From UBA11475 sp902486425 (GTDB taxonomy: Bacteria; Bacillota; Clostridia; Christensenellales; Borkfalkiaceae): DNA of 64,000 nt. The stretch spans positions 62,001 through 126,000 of the forward strand of contig CABTOK010000005.1 of assembly GCA_902486425.1 (NCBI GenBank), read 5' to 3'. The position numbers were made by a program, and so were the translations under genes. Below the pieces are notes generated by a model. The model ran no database searches. It saw only the letters and a program-made list of their open reading frames with translations, and was not told the origin of the DNA. This document shows, in pieces, positions 46,437 through 54,237 of the stretch (within the stretch, counting starts at the first letter, position 1; each line of letters begins with the position of its first letter).

Positions 46437-47701
46437 TGATGAATTTAAAGTTTTTTAAGAAAAAGTCGGAAGACAACAACGCTTCCGAAAATAAAACTTC
46501 CGATAAACATTATCTTACAGGTAAGGAAGTAAGAGAGATTGCCAAAGCCAACGCCAAGGAAATGCGCCGTCTCGAAAAGGAGAAGAACCGCAAAAAAGCA
46601 GAATCGGAATACACCACGACGATGAAGAACGACAACAACATTCTCGAAATCGAGGATCTCCACTCGTACTTCTTTACAGATCAGGGCGTAGTAAAAGCGG
46701 TAAACGGCGTTTCGTTCGAAATTCCGCTTAATTCCACCGTCGGCGTCGTAGGCGAATCGGGTTGCGGTAAGTCCGTTACTTCGATGTCCGTTATGCGCCT
46801 CTTGCAGGGACCTTCCGGTCAGATCGTAAGCGGCTCGATAAGATTCAAAGCAAACGAATACGTTCGCGACGTTAACGGCGATCCCGTATCTACCGGCGTG
46901 GACGAAAACGGCGAAAAGATTTACGAAACTCAGGAAAAAGTTTACGATATCGCCAAAATGCCGATTAAAGAAATGTACAGACTTCGCGGCAGACAGATGG
47001 CGATGATCTTCCAGGAACCGATGACGAGTCTGAACCCCGTATTCACGATAGGCAACCAGCTCGACGAAGTAACCCTTCTTCATGTTCCGGGAGCGACAAA
47101 AGAACTCGCCAAGCAGCGTTCGATAGACATGCTCAACACCGTAGGAATTGCGATGCCCGAAAGAGTTTACGCTTCCTACCCGCACGAGCTTTCCGGCGGT
47201 ATGAGACAGAGAGTAATGATAGCCATGGCGCTTGCCGGCGAACCCCGTCTTATAATAGCGGACGAACCGACCACCGCACTCGACGTTACCATTCAGGCTC
47301 AGATACTCGACCTTTTCAACGATCTTAAACAAAGAATAAACGGTTCGATACTTCTGATTACGCACGATCTCGGCGTTATTGCCGAAATGGCTGATTACGT
47401 CGTAGTAATGTACGCCGGCAGAATTATCGAAAAGGGAACGGCTTCGGAAATATTCCACAACCCCTTGCATCCTTATACGCAGGGGCTGCAAAAGTCCAAA
47501 CCCACGATGAAGTCCTCATCCGATAAGCTCTTTAACATTCCCGGCAACGTTCCGAACCCGATAAACATGCCCGACTACTGCTATTTTAAAGAAAGATGCT
47601 CGCAGTGCATCCATAAATGTTCGGGCGAATATCCTGAAATGGTGCAGGTAAGCCCGACGCACTTCGTTGCCTGCCACTTATACGAATCCAAGGAAAACTG
47701 A
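46436..47701 (+). CDS. oppD: Oligopeptide ABC ATPase, OppD/DppD-like
   Basis: Cytosolic ATPase subunit of 421 residues. A lysine-rich extension of about 65 residues precedes the nucleotide-binding domain: Walker A GESGCGKS, MIFQEPMTSLNPVF Q-loop, signature LSGGMRQR, Walker B LIIADEPTTALD and H-loop LLITHDLGVIA. The C-terminal oligopeptide-transporter domain carries a Cys cluster (CYFKERCSQCIHKC) like the Fe-S-binding tail of DppD/OppD. GGAG (46429-46432) is only 3 bases before the ATG at 46436 but 6 bases before the second ATG at 46439, so the latter may be the real start. Confidence 0.92.
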   Translation: MMNLKFFKKKSEDNNASENKTSDKHYLTGKEVREIAKANAKEMRRLEKEKNRKKAESEYTTTMKNDNNILEIEDLHSYFFTDQGVVKAVNGVSFEIPLNSTVGVVGESGCGKSVTSMSVMRLLQGPSGQIVSGSIRFKANEYVRDVNGDPVSTGVDENGEKIYETQEKVYDIAKMPIKEMYRLRGRQMAMIFQEPMTSLNPVFTIGNQLDEVTLLHVPGATKELAKQRSIDMLNTVGIAMPERVYASYPHELSGGMRQRVMIAMALAGEPRLIIADEPTTALDVTIQAQILDLFNDLKQRINGSILLITHDLGVIAEMADYVVVMYAGRIIEKGTASEIFHNPLHPYTQGLQKSKPTMKSSSDKLFNIPGNVPNPINMPDYCYFKERCSQCIHKCSGEYPEMVQVSPTHFVACHLYESKEN

Positions 47702-47702
47702 T

Positions 47703-48983
47703 ATGGAAAACAAAAAAAACAAGACCTCCGAAATCGAAAAGGCTAATTCCGAAGAAGTCATTACCGTAACCGAAACGATTATTAAAACGGATGAAAACAG
47801 CGATACCTGTATCGCCGAAACCGTGACGGAAACGATTGAAGAAAAGGGCGAATTCGACGAATTCGACGACGAAGCGGAAGCCGCTCTCGAACGTCAGGCA
47901 AAGGAACAGAAGATAGAAGAAGACAAACTTCTTCCACCCGATCCCGACGCGATTCTGGAAGTCAGACACTTAAAAAAGTATTTCGTTCTCAAAAAGACTT
48001 TTACCGGGAAGCCGCTTTCTACCTTAAAAGCGGTAGACGACGTTTCTTTCAAAATTAAAAAAGGCGAAACGCTCGGTATAGTCGGCGAATCCGGTTGCGG
48101 AAAGACTACTATGGGCAGAACGATACTTAAACTTCATCAGCCGACTTCCGGTCAGATATTTTTCGAAGGCGAAGACATAGCTAAGTATAAGTCGAAGCAG
48201 ATGATTCCGCTTCGTACCAAAATGCAGATAGTCTTTCAGGATCCGTATTCTTCGCTCCCTCCGAGAAGTACCGTCGGCGGCATTTTGTCGGAGCCCGTCG
48301 CCGTTCACAATATAGTTCCCAAAGATCAGATCAAAGATTACGTTCTCGATCTTATGGATCAGTGCGGTCTGAGAGATTATTATTACGAAAGATACCCGCA
48401 TGAATTTTCGGGCGGACAGCGTCAGCGTATATGTATTGCGAGAGCGCTTTCGGTAAACCCGTCTCTCGTCGTCTGCGACGAACCCGTTTCCGCGCTCGAC
48501 GTATCGATTCAGGCACAGATAATCAACCTTCTTAAAAAATTACAGAAGGAAAGACAGCTCACTTATCTCTTCATTTCGCACGATTTGTCCGTAGTCAAAT
48601 ACATATCCGATAAAATCGGCGTAATGTATCTCGGCTCGATGGTAGAATTCGGCGACAAGAACGAAATTTTCGATAATCCTTTGCATCCGTACACGCAGGC
48701 GTTGTTCTCTGCGGTACCCAATCCCAATCCGGACGAAAAGGGACACCGAATCGTATTGAAAGGCGATATCCCGTCTCCCGCAAATCCGCCCAAAGGCTGC
48801 AAGTTCCACACTCGCTGTCCCAAGGCTATGGAAGTATGTAAACATATCGAACCGCCTTACGTCGAATACGAAAAGGGGCACTTCGCGGCGTGCCACTGTC
48901 TGAATATGGACGAAAACGGCAACTGCATGTCTGCAAAGCCGATCGAAGTAGTTAAAGAAAACGTAACGGTCGAAGAAAATTAA
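47703..48983 (+). CDS. oppF: Oligopeptide ABC ATPase, OppF/DppF-like
   Basis: Second ATPase subunit, 426 residues. An acidic N-terminal extension of about 80 residues precedes Walker A GESGCGKT, VFQDPYSSLPPR, signature FSGGQRQR, Walker B LVVCDEPVSALDVS and H-loop FISHDLSVVKY. The C-terminal domain has the OppF Cys motif (GCKFHTRCPKAMEVC). The ATG at 47703 is chosen over an upstream TTG at 47667 inside oppD because AGGA (47691-47694) is 8 bases before it and it begins right after the oppD stop. It forms a heterodimer with OppD. Confidence 0.92.
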   Translation: MENKKNKTSEIEKANSEEVITVTETIIKTDENSDTCIAETVTETIEEKGEFDEFDDEAEAALERQAKEQKIEEDKLLPPDPDAILEVRHLKKYFVLKKTFTGKPLSTLKAVDDVSFKIKKGETLGIVGESGCGKTTMGRTILKLHQPTSGQIFFEGEDIAKYKSKQMIPLRTKMQIVFQDPYSSLPPRSTVGGILSEPVAVHNIVPKDQIKDYVLDLMDQCGLRDYYYERYPHEFSGGQRQRICIARALSVNPSLVVCDEPVSALDVSIQAQIINLLKKLQKERQLTYLFISHDLSVVKYISDKIGVMYLGSMVEFGDKNEIFDNPLHPYTQALFSAVPNPNPDEKGHRIVLKGDIPSPANPPKGCKFHTRCPKAMEVCKHIEPPYVEYEKGHFAACHCLNMDENGNCMSAKPIEVVKENVTVEEN

Positions 48984-49011
48984 GCCGTAAAAAAATAGCG
49001 GAGAACCGTTA

Positions 49012-49278
49012 ATGTCCCGGAAAAAAGAAAAAGTAAAAGAAGAAAAACCGAAGAAAGAAAAGGTTATATATTATGACGACGAATCGACTATAAGCGATAT
49101 GTCGGCGGTGGGCGGTACCCGTCATAAGGTAAAAGATAAAAACGCCCCCAAAGCCACGCATAAAGAAAAGGCGAGAACCTTTTTCGAAGCGCAGAAGATG
49201 ATGCTTCTGCCGTGCGCGATCGTTCTTGCGGTTATAATTCTGCTTTATGTACTTATGATGATTTTAACGCATTGTTAA
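49012..49278 (+). CDS. Small membrane protein at end of Opp operon
   Basis: Unrecognised protein of 88 residues. The first 60 or so are highly charged (KEKVKEEKPKKEK, HKEKARTFF), followed by one hydrophobic helix (MLLPCAIVLAVIILLYVLMM) and a short tail. It lies 28 bases after oppF and just before the operon terminator, so it is probably co-expressed. GGAG precedes the ATG. It could be a small accessory subunit of the importer, but nothing shows this. Confidence 0.75.
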   Translation: MSRKKEKVKEEKPKKEKVIYYDDESTISDMSAVGGTRHKVKDKNAPKATHKEKARTFFEAQKMMLLPCAIVLAVIILLYVLMMILTHC

Positions 49279-49310
49279 AGCTATTTTCGGACAGTAAATA
49301 AAACAATTCT

Positions 49311-49343
49311 AAGCGGAAACTTTGTCGGTTTCCGCTTGTTTTT
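49311..49343 (+). terminator. Terminator of the protease-Opp operon
   Basis: AAGCGGAAAC (49311-49320) pairs perfectly with GTTTCCGCTT (49328-49337) around a 7-base loop, then GTTTTTAT. It is the first strong terminator after 32420. Confidence 0.9.
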
Positions 49344-49387
49344 ATAAAAACGCAGTATAGAAGGTTTTTTTATTAAAAAGGTGAAAA

Positions 49388-50752
49388 ATGATTATTCCCG
49401 ACAGAGTAAAAATGAATGAACTCGGACTTAAAGAAAGGACTTCGACTTTTAACGAAGTTTTTGTCGGCTATACCGAAGATCAGGCGAAGGAAGAAGCCGG
49501 AAGATGCCTTAATTGCAAAACCCGTCCTTGCTTTTCGGCTTGTCCGATAAACAACGACATTCCCGATTTTATAGCCAAAATAAAAACGGGAGAATTCGAA
49601 GAAGCATATAAAATAGTCGCAAAAAAATCGGACTTTCCGGCAATTTGCGGAAGAGTTTGCCCGCATGAAAAACAGTGCGAAGGCTTTTGCACTATGGGTA
49701 AAAAATACGAGCCGATAAATATCGGCGCGCTTGAACGCTTTGTTGCCGAACGGCATGGCTTCGGCGATACCGTTACCGTCCAAACCGTTCAAGAAACAGA
49801 TAAAAAGGTAGCGATAATCGGTTCCGGTCCCGCAGGACTTGCATGCGCCGCAGATCTTATAAAAGAAGGCTACGGCGTAACGATTTTCGAAGAAACGGAA
49901 GTCATCGGCGGCATTTTAACTTACGGCATACCTGAGTTCAGATTGCCAAAACAGGTAGTAAAAGGTTATATAGACGATATAACGGCAGCGGGGGCGGAAT
50001 TTAAGACCAACGTAAAAATAGGCAGGGATATAACGGCAGACGGACTTTTATCGCAAGGCTATTCCGCCGTGTTTTTAGGTTACGGCGCGGGTGTACCCAA
50101 GTTTATGCATATCGAAGGTGAAAATCTGAACGGCGTACTTTCCGCAAGCGAATTTTTGTATAAGATAAACGTTGACGGAGCAAATACCGATTTTGCCAAA
50201 ACCTTTTGCGGTAAAAAAGTAATAGTCGTCGGCGGCGGTAACGTTGCGATGGACGCTTCCCGTTCTGCGTTAAGACTCGGCGGGGACGTAACAGTCGTTT
50301 ACAGAAGATCGGTTGAAGAACTGCCGGCATGCAGAGCGGAAGTAAAAGAAGCCGAAGAAGAAGGCGTAAAGTTCGATCTTTTCACAAATCCCGTAAAAAT
50401 CATAGGCGACGGAAACTCGGTAAAGGCAGTCGAGTGCGTTAAAAACGTTCTGGGCGAACCCGATTCGAGCGGTCGCCGCCGCCCGATCGAAGTTAAAGGC
50501 AGCAATTTTATAAAAGAAGCCGATTTTGTCATCATGGCTATCGGCACCGGCTATGACGGAACCGTTCTTACGAATATGAGTATAGATACCGATAAATGGG
50601 GCGGAATAATCGTAAACGAAAACGGAGAGACTTCAAAAAGAGGAGTGTTTGCAGGCGGAGACGTAGTAACCGGACCGGAAACGGTGGTAGCCGCAATGAA
50701 GGCGGGTAAAACAGCAGCAAAAGCGATAGCCGAATTTCTCGAAACATTGTAA
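49388..50752 (+). CDS. GltD/NfnB-like NADPH-dependent flavoprotein
   Basis: Cytosolic flavoprotein of 454 residues related to the glutamate synthase small subunit (GltD), NfnB and SudA. The N terminus has two cysteine clusters for iron-sulphur centres (CLNCKTRPCFSACP near 38-51; CGRVCPHEKQCEGFC near 80-95). An FAD site (GSGPAGLACAADL, near 143) and an NADP-type site (VVGGGNVAMDASRSALRLGG, near 280) follow. The length suits a stand-alone GltA-type or NfnB protein. No glutamate synthase large subunit and no NfnA-like gene is adjacent, so the partner and the reaction (glutamate synthesis or flavin-based bifurcation) stay open. GGTGA (49380-49384) precedes the ATG. Confidence 0.88.
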   Translation: MIIPDRVKMNELGLKERTSTFNEVFVGYTEDQAKEEAGRCLNCKTRPCFSACPINNDIPDFIAKIKTGEFEEAYKIVAKKSDFPAICGRVCPHEKQCEGFCTMGKKYEPINIGALERFVAERHGFGDTVTVQTVQETDKKVAIIGSGPAGLACAADLIKEGYGVTIFEETEVIGGILTYGIPEFRLPKQVVKGYIDDITAAGAEFKTNVKIGRDITADGLLSQGYSAVFLGYGAGVPKFMHIEGENLNGVLSASEFLYKINVDGANTDFAKTFCGKKVIVVGGGNVAMDASRSALRLGGDVTVVYRRSVEELPACRAEVKEAEEEGVKFDLFTNPVKIIGDGNSVKAVECVKNVLGEPDSSGRRRPIEVKGSNFIKEADFVIMAIGTGYDGTVLTNMSIDTDKWGGIIVNENGETSKRGVFAGGDVVTGPETVVAAMKAGKTAAKAIAEFLETL

Positions 50753-50811
50753 TATTATAAATATATATAAAATTGCAGAAAGCAGAATATTATAAAAAGT
50801 AAAAGACGGTT

Positions 50812-50836
50812 AACGGTTCGGTCAGCCGTTTTTTAT
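50812..50836 (+). terminator. Terminator of the GltD-like gene
   Basis: AACGGTT (50812-50818) pairs with AGCCGTT (50824-50830), including one G-T pair, around a 5-base loop, followed by TTTTATT. Confidence 0.65.
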
Positions 50837-50920
50837 TGTTAAAAAACCGAACTAATCGCCGAAAATATGTTTAATATATGAATATACGTTATATATAAAC
50901 ATACAAAAAAGGCAAAAGGT

Positions 50921-50964
50921 ACAACGTATGAGCAGAAGTTATTTATGTTCATACGTTGTTTTTA
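50921..50964 (+). terminator. Second hairpin with T tract before the amino-acid ABC operon
   Basis: ACAACGTATGA (50921-50931) pairs perfectly with TCATACGTTGT (50949-50959), loop of 17 bases, followed by TTTTTAT. It lies about 90 bases downstream of the first terminator and upstream of the mapped promoter, so it may be a backup terminator or the end of a short undetected transcript. Confidence 0.6.
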
Positions 50965-51034
50965 TAAAGTAAAATCGGATTTTTATCCCCCCAAAAAAAA
51001 GTTTTAATTTTTTAAAAAATATATGCAAAAACGC

Positions 51035-51063
51035 TTTACTTCTTTAGCGAGATAAAGTATAAT
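51035..51063 (+). promoter_or_regulatory. Promoter and possible operator of the amino-acid ABC operon
   Basis: TTTACT (51035-51040), 17-base spacer, TATAAT (51058-51063). The spacer holds the dyad CTTTA-N6-TAAAG (51042-51057) and the initial transcribed region holds TTTAGTGC...GTGCTAAA near 51080-51102. Both positions suit a repressor. Confidence 0.65.
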
Positions 51064-51153
51064 ATCACCGTAAATTCAATTTAGTGCGTTAAAGTGCTAA
51101 AGTAAATCGGATAAACAGAATCATAAGCAAATCAAAAAGAAAAGGAGAGATAT

Positions 51154-51975
51154 ATGAAAAAATTTCTTGCAATAATAGTTTCGGTTTTAACGGTGTTCTG
51201 CGCAATAGGTCTTACCGCGTGCGGAAGCAAAGTTACCTATAAGGATCTCGAAATCGTCGAAATCGGCGGCGAGACGGAAGCGTTCGGAATAGCTTTCAGA
51301 AAAGGTTCCGACATGACCAGAAAGGTTGAAGACGCCATAGCCGAACTCGTTTCCGAAGGCAAACTTAACGAACTCGCGACAAAATACGGCGTAGCCGGCG
51401 TATCGGAATACATTCCGGCAGCCGCCGCAAACGAAATGAGCGGCGACTGGAAAAAGATAAGCGAAAACGGCAAATTAGTAGTAGGTATAACCGATTATAA
51501 GCCCATGGATTATAAAGAAGAAGGTTCTTCGGAATGGATAGGCTTCGACGCCGATCTCGCAAAAGCCGTCGGTCAGAAACTCGGCATAAGCGTTGAATTC
51601 AAAGAAATCGAATGGGAAAACAAGCTTTTAGACCTTGAAGCCGGCAGGATAGACTGCATTTGGAACGGCATGACGATAACTAACGAAGTTACTTCCGCCG
51701 CGGACGTAACAAAGGCTTATATGGAAAACAGACAGGTAGCGGTTGTCCTTAAAAAGAATGCGGAAAAATATTCTTCGGTAGAAAAGATGGCAGGCGTGCG
51801 TATCGCTGTCGAAAGCGGTTCCGCAGGCGCTAAATTCGTCGAATCGAACGAATCGTTAAAGAGCGGTCTTGTAGCGGTTACGGCTCAGTCGGACGCTTTC
51901 CTCGAAGTAATGTCGGGTAAGAGCGAAGTAGCCGTAGTCGACTATATGATGGCTAAGGCTCTTATCGAAGGCTGA
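51154..51975 (+). CDS. Polar amino-acid binding lipoprotein, circularly permuted
   Basis: Substrate-binding lipoprotein (SBP_bac_3 type) of 273 residues, lipobox LTAC with Cys23. Directly after the anchor, residues 29-86 match the segment that normally ends this family (YKDLEIVEIGG, FGIAFRKGSD, then an amphipathic helix VEDAIAELVSEGKLNELATKYG). The usual N-terminal part begins only near residue 100 (GKLVVGITDYKPMDY, WIGFDADLAKAVGQKLG). The chain stops at VAVVDYMMAKALIEG, exactly where the normal fold would continue into the segment now at the front. All pieces are therefore present in permuted order. An AAAGGAG site and a strong promoter are upstream, and permease and ATPase genes follow. Amino-acid specificity is unknown. 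Confidence 0.9.
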   Translation: MKKFLAIIVSVLTVFCAIGLTACGSKVTYKDLEIVEIGGETEAFGIAFRKGSDMTRKVEDAIAELVSEGKLNELATKYGVAGVSEYIPAAAANEMSGDWKKISENGKLVVGITDYKPMDYKEEGSSEWIGFDADLAKAVGQKLGISVEFKEIEWENKLLDLEAGRIDCIWNGMTITNEVTSAADVTKAYMENRQVAVVLKKNAEKYSSVEKMAGVRIAVESGSAGAKFVESNESLKSGLVAVTAQSDAFLEVMSGKSEVAVVDYMMAKALIEG

Positions 51976-52023
51976 TAAAAGCGGGGAGTACCCCCGACTA
52001 CTAAATAAAAAACAAACGAGATA

Positions 52024-52046
52024 CGGAACGCTTTTACGGCGTTCCG
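52024..52046 (+). other. Intercistronic hairpin after the binding-protein gene
   Basis: CGGAACGC (52024-52031) pairs with GCGTTCCG (52039-52046), loop of 7, with no T tract. A short GC-rich hairpin also lies at 51982-51996. Such structures often protect binding-protein mRNA and raise its yield relative to the permease. Confidence 0.55.
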
Positions 52047-52068
52047 CATTGCGCGTTAAAGGAAAAAT

Positions 52069-52737
52069 ATGAATTTATTATTGACGGCGTCTTTCTGGAG
52101 CATATCTCTCGATTTACTTAAGGGGTTCTGGGAAACGCTTAAAATCTTCGGCGTAACCTTGATCATCGCTTTGCCGCTCGGCCTTATAATAGCTTTCGGC
52201 TCGATGTCGAAGTTAAAACCGCTTAAATGGCTGTGTTCGACGTTCGTGTGGATAATTCGCGGAACGCCGCTTATGCTTCAGCTTATAATCGTGTACTACG
52301 GTCCGGGACTTATATTCGGCATCGGCGCGGGACTTTCGGCGCACGTTTCGACCTATATAACGTTCGGCATAAACTACGCGTGCTACTTTTCCGAAATATA
52401 TCGCGGCGGCATACAGAGTATATCGGCCAGTCAGTACGAAGCCGGCAGGGTTTTAGGCATGACCAAGTCGCAGATATTTTTTAAGGTAATACTCCTGCAG
52501 GTCGTAAAAAGAATAGTTCCGCCGATGAGCAACGAAATAATAACTCTCGTAAAGGATACTTCGCTTGCGAGAATAATAACTTATTACGAACTTATTTTTT
52601 ACGCGCAGAGATACATAAAAAACGGCGGTCTCTTATGGCCTTTGTTTTATACGGCGGTTTATTATCTGTTGTTTACGGCTCTTCTCACGCTTCTTTTCAG
52701 ATATATCGAAAAAAAGCTCGACTATTTTAAGTCTTAA
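52069..52737 (+). CDS. Polar amino-acid ABC permease
   Basis: A 222-residue inner-membrane permease of the HisM/GlnP type. Several hydrophobic segments are visible (ILIALPLGLIIAFG-like segment at the N terminus; YTAVYYLLFTALLTLLF at the C terminus). The family motif IRGTPLMLQL lies near residue 65, and the EAA loop (SASQYEAGRVLGMTKSQIFFKVILLQ) near 120. It works as a homodimer with the ATPase encoded next and the permuted binding protein upstream. AAAGGA precedes the ATG. Confidence 0.92.
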   Translation: MNLLLTASFWSISLDLLKGFWETLKIFGVTLIIALPLGLIIAFGSMSKLKPLKWLCSTFVWIIRGTPLMLQLIIVYYGPGLIFGIGAGLSAHVSTYITFGINYACYFSEIYRGGIQSISASQYEAGRVLGMTKSQIFFKVILLQVVKRIVPPMSNEIITLVKDTSLARIITYYELIFYAQRYIKNGGLLWPLFYTAVYYLLFTALLTLLFRYIEKKLDYFKS

Positions 52738-52769
52738 CCGCAAAAAACATAGCCGCAAGGGGAATAAAA

Positions 52770-53615
52770 ATGGCATTTTTCGAACTTGAAAACATTTATA
52801 AGAATTTCGGCGAGACAGAAGTTCTTAAAGGTATAAATTTAACGGTAAACAAAGGCGAAGTCGTTTCGATAATAGGCTCTTCGGGATCGGGCAAAACGAC
52901 GCTTTTACGCTGCGTGAACTTTTTGGAAACTCCCGATAAAGGCGTTATGAAGCTGGACGGGAAGGAGCTGTTTTCTTATCCCGAAAAAAAGAAAACAAAG
53001 GAGAAAGAAAGACTTAAAAACGCCCTTAAATTCGGGCTCGTGTTCCAGCAGTTTCACCTTTTTCCGCAATACACCGCGCTGAAAAACGTTACTCTTGCGC
53101 CGACTCTCGCATTAAAACGCAGATTAAATGAAGAAAATGAAAAGCTTAAAGCGGATAACAAGGGATACTTCGAAAGGCGTAAGCTTTTAGCGGAGATTAA
53201 GAAGAAAGAGCTTAAAAATATAGAAGAGGAAGCTCTGGTGCTCTTAAAAAAAGTCGGACTGGAAGAAAAAACGGCTTCGTACCCGTCGGAACTTTCGGGC
53301 GGGCAGCAGCAGAGAGTAGCGATCGCCCGCGCGCTCGCCTTAAAACCAGATATACTTTGTTTCGACGAGCCGACTTCGGCTCTCGATCCCGAACTAACGG
53401 GCGAAGTCTTAAAGGTAATAAAAAGTCTTAAAGGCGACGGAAGAACGATGATCATCGTAACGCACGAAATGACTTTCGCCCGCAACGTTTCGGACAAAGT
53501 TATTTTTATGGCGGACGGCGTTATCGAAGAGCAGGGAACTCCGGAAGAAGTATTCGGCTTTCCGAAATCGCAAAAAACCAAAAACTTTTTGCAAAAAGAA
53601 GCGGAAGAAATTTAG
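52770..53615 (+). CDS. Polar amino-acid ABC ATPase with charged insert
   Basis: Cytosolic ATPase of the GlnQ/HisP type, 281 residues instead of about 240. Walker A is GSSGSGKT (near 36), the Q-loop VFQQFHLFPQYTALKNV, signature LSGGQQQRVAIARAL, Walker B ILCFDEPTSALDPEL and H-loop IVTHEMTFA. The extra length is a highly charged helical insert (KRRLNEENEKLKADNKGYFE and following) between the Q-loop and signature, plus a shorter lysine-rich stretch before the Q-loop. AAGGGGA precedes the ATG. Last gene of the importer operon. Confidence 0.92.
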   Translation: MAFFELENIYKNFGETEVLKGINLTVNKGEVVSIIGSSGSGKTTLLRCVNFLETPDKGVMKLDGKELFSYPEKKKTKEKERLKNALKFGLVFQQFHLFPQYTALKNVTLAPTLALKRRLNEENEKLKADNKGYFERRKLLAEIKKKELKNIEEEALVLLKKVGLEEKTASYPSELSGGQQQRVAIARALALKPDILCFDEPTSALDPELTGEVLKVIKSLKGDGRTMIIVTHEMTFARNVSDKVIFMADGVIEEQGTPEEVFGFPKSQKTKNFLQKEAEEI

Positions 53616-53665
53616 AAGTAAAAATTACTCGCGTAAATACATATCCGGTATTAAATAAAAAAGCC

Positions 53666-53693
53666 TTGCAAAAACAAAAATAAGTGTTAAAAT
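53666..53693 (+). promoter_or_regulatory. Promoter of yerC
   Basis: TTGCAA (53666-53671), 16-base spacer, TAAAAT (53688-53693) preceded by TGT (extended -10). Confidence 0.5.
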
Positions 53694-53722
53694 AATATAA
53701 AGAGCCGTGAAAGGATATAAAT

Positions 53723-54010
53723 ATGACCGTAAAAAATTACAAGCCGATGCTTAAAGAGCTTTATAAAGAAATAGTAAAAATACAGGATGAAAAGGAATGC
53801 GAACTCTTTTTCGAGGATCTTTGCACGGTCAAAGAGCTTGAATCCATGAGCCAGAGACTTAAAGCCGCGAAAATGCTCCTTGAAAACAAAACGTATAACG
53901 AAATCATCGATGAGACCGAAATTTCTTCGGCAACGCTTTCGAGAGTGTCGAAGAGCGTTCGTTACGGCGAAGGCGGATATAAAAACGTTATCGAAAAGGC
54001 GGATAAATAG
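53723..54010 (+). CDS. YerC/YecD-type TrpR-like regulator
   Basis: Small DNA-binding protein of 95 residues in the Trp-repressor superfamily (YerC/YecD group). It is all helical; the helix-turn-helix is YNEIIDETEISSATLSRVSKSV (spans about residues 58-79), after a helix with the EELCTVKELESMSQRLKAA-type core. YerC proteins are widespread in Firmicutes with unclear ligand; some neighbour amino-acid or purine genes. Here it follows the amino-acid importer, whose promoter has dyads. AAAGGA precedes the ATG. Confidence 0.88.
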   Translation: MTVKNYKPMLKELYKEIVKIQDEKECELFFEDLCTVKELESMSQRLKAAKMLLENKTYNEIIDETEISSATLSRVSKSVRYGEGGYKNVIEKADK

Positions 54011-54020
54011 CGGGTGAAAT

Positions 54021-54233
54021 ATGGAAAAAAATAACGAAAAGAAAACAAACTCCACGAAAAAAGCCACTTCTATGCTCGATATGATGAAGCTTTCTGCTCA
54101 GATGGACGACGACGGGGTTATCCCGGAAGAAGAAATGGACGCGATGGCGGAAAGAAGCTCGGACAGAGAAAAATATATGGACTATTACGACGACGTAAAG
54201 CAGCCCTGCAAGTATATCAAAGAAGACTGGTAA
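54021..54233 (+). CDS. Small acidic protein after yerC
   Basis: Unrecognised protein of 70 residues, acidic and likely cytosolic, with a lysine-rich start (MEKNNEKKTNSTKKATS), a Met-rich middle (MLDMMKLSAQMDDDG) and an aromatic C terminus (YMDYYDDVKQPCKYIKEDW). It starts 10 bases after yerC with GGGTGA before the ATG, so it is probably in the same operon. Confidence 0.65.
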   Translation: MEKNNEKKTNSTKKATSMLDMMKLSAQMDDDGVIPEEEMDAMAERSSDREKYMDYYDDVKQPCKYIKEDW

Positions 54234-54237
54234 TTTT

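Larger units (their letters stand above)
50753..51153. other. Gap with two terminators, promoter and dyads
   Basis: About 400 bases without a gene. It contains the two hairpins at 50812 and 50921, a T/A-rich region, the promoter at 51035-51063 and two short inverted repeats (CTTTA-N6-TAAAG at 51042-51057; TTTAG...CTAAA near 51080-51102). No riboswitch is recognised. Confidence 0.55.

Noticed and set aside
47667..47702. TTG start for the OppF-like gene
   Set aside because: It lies inside oppD with no ribosome site; the ATG at 47703 has AGGA at good spacing.
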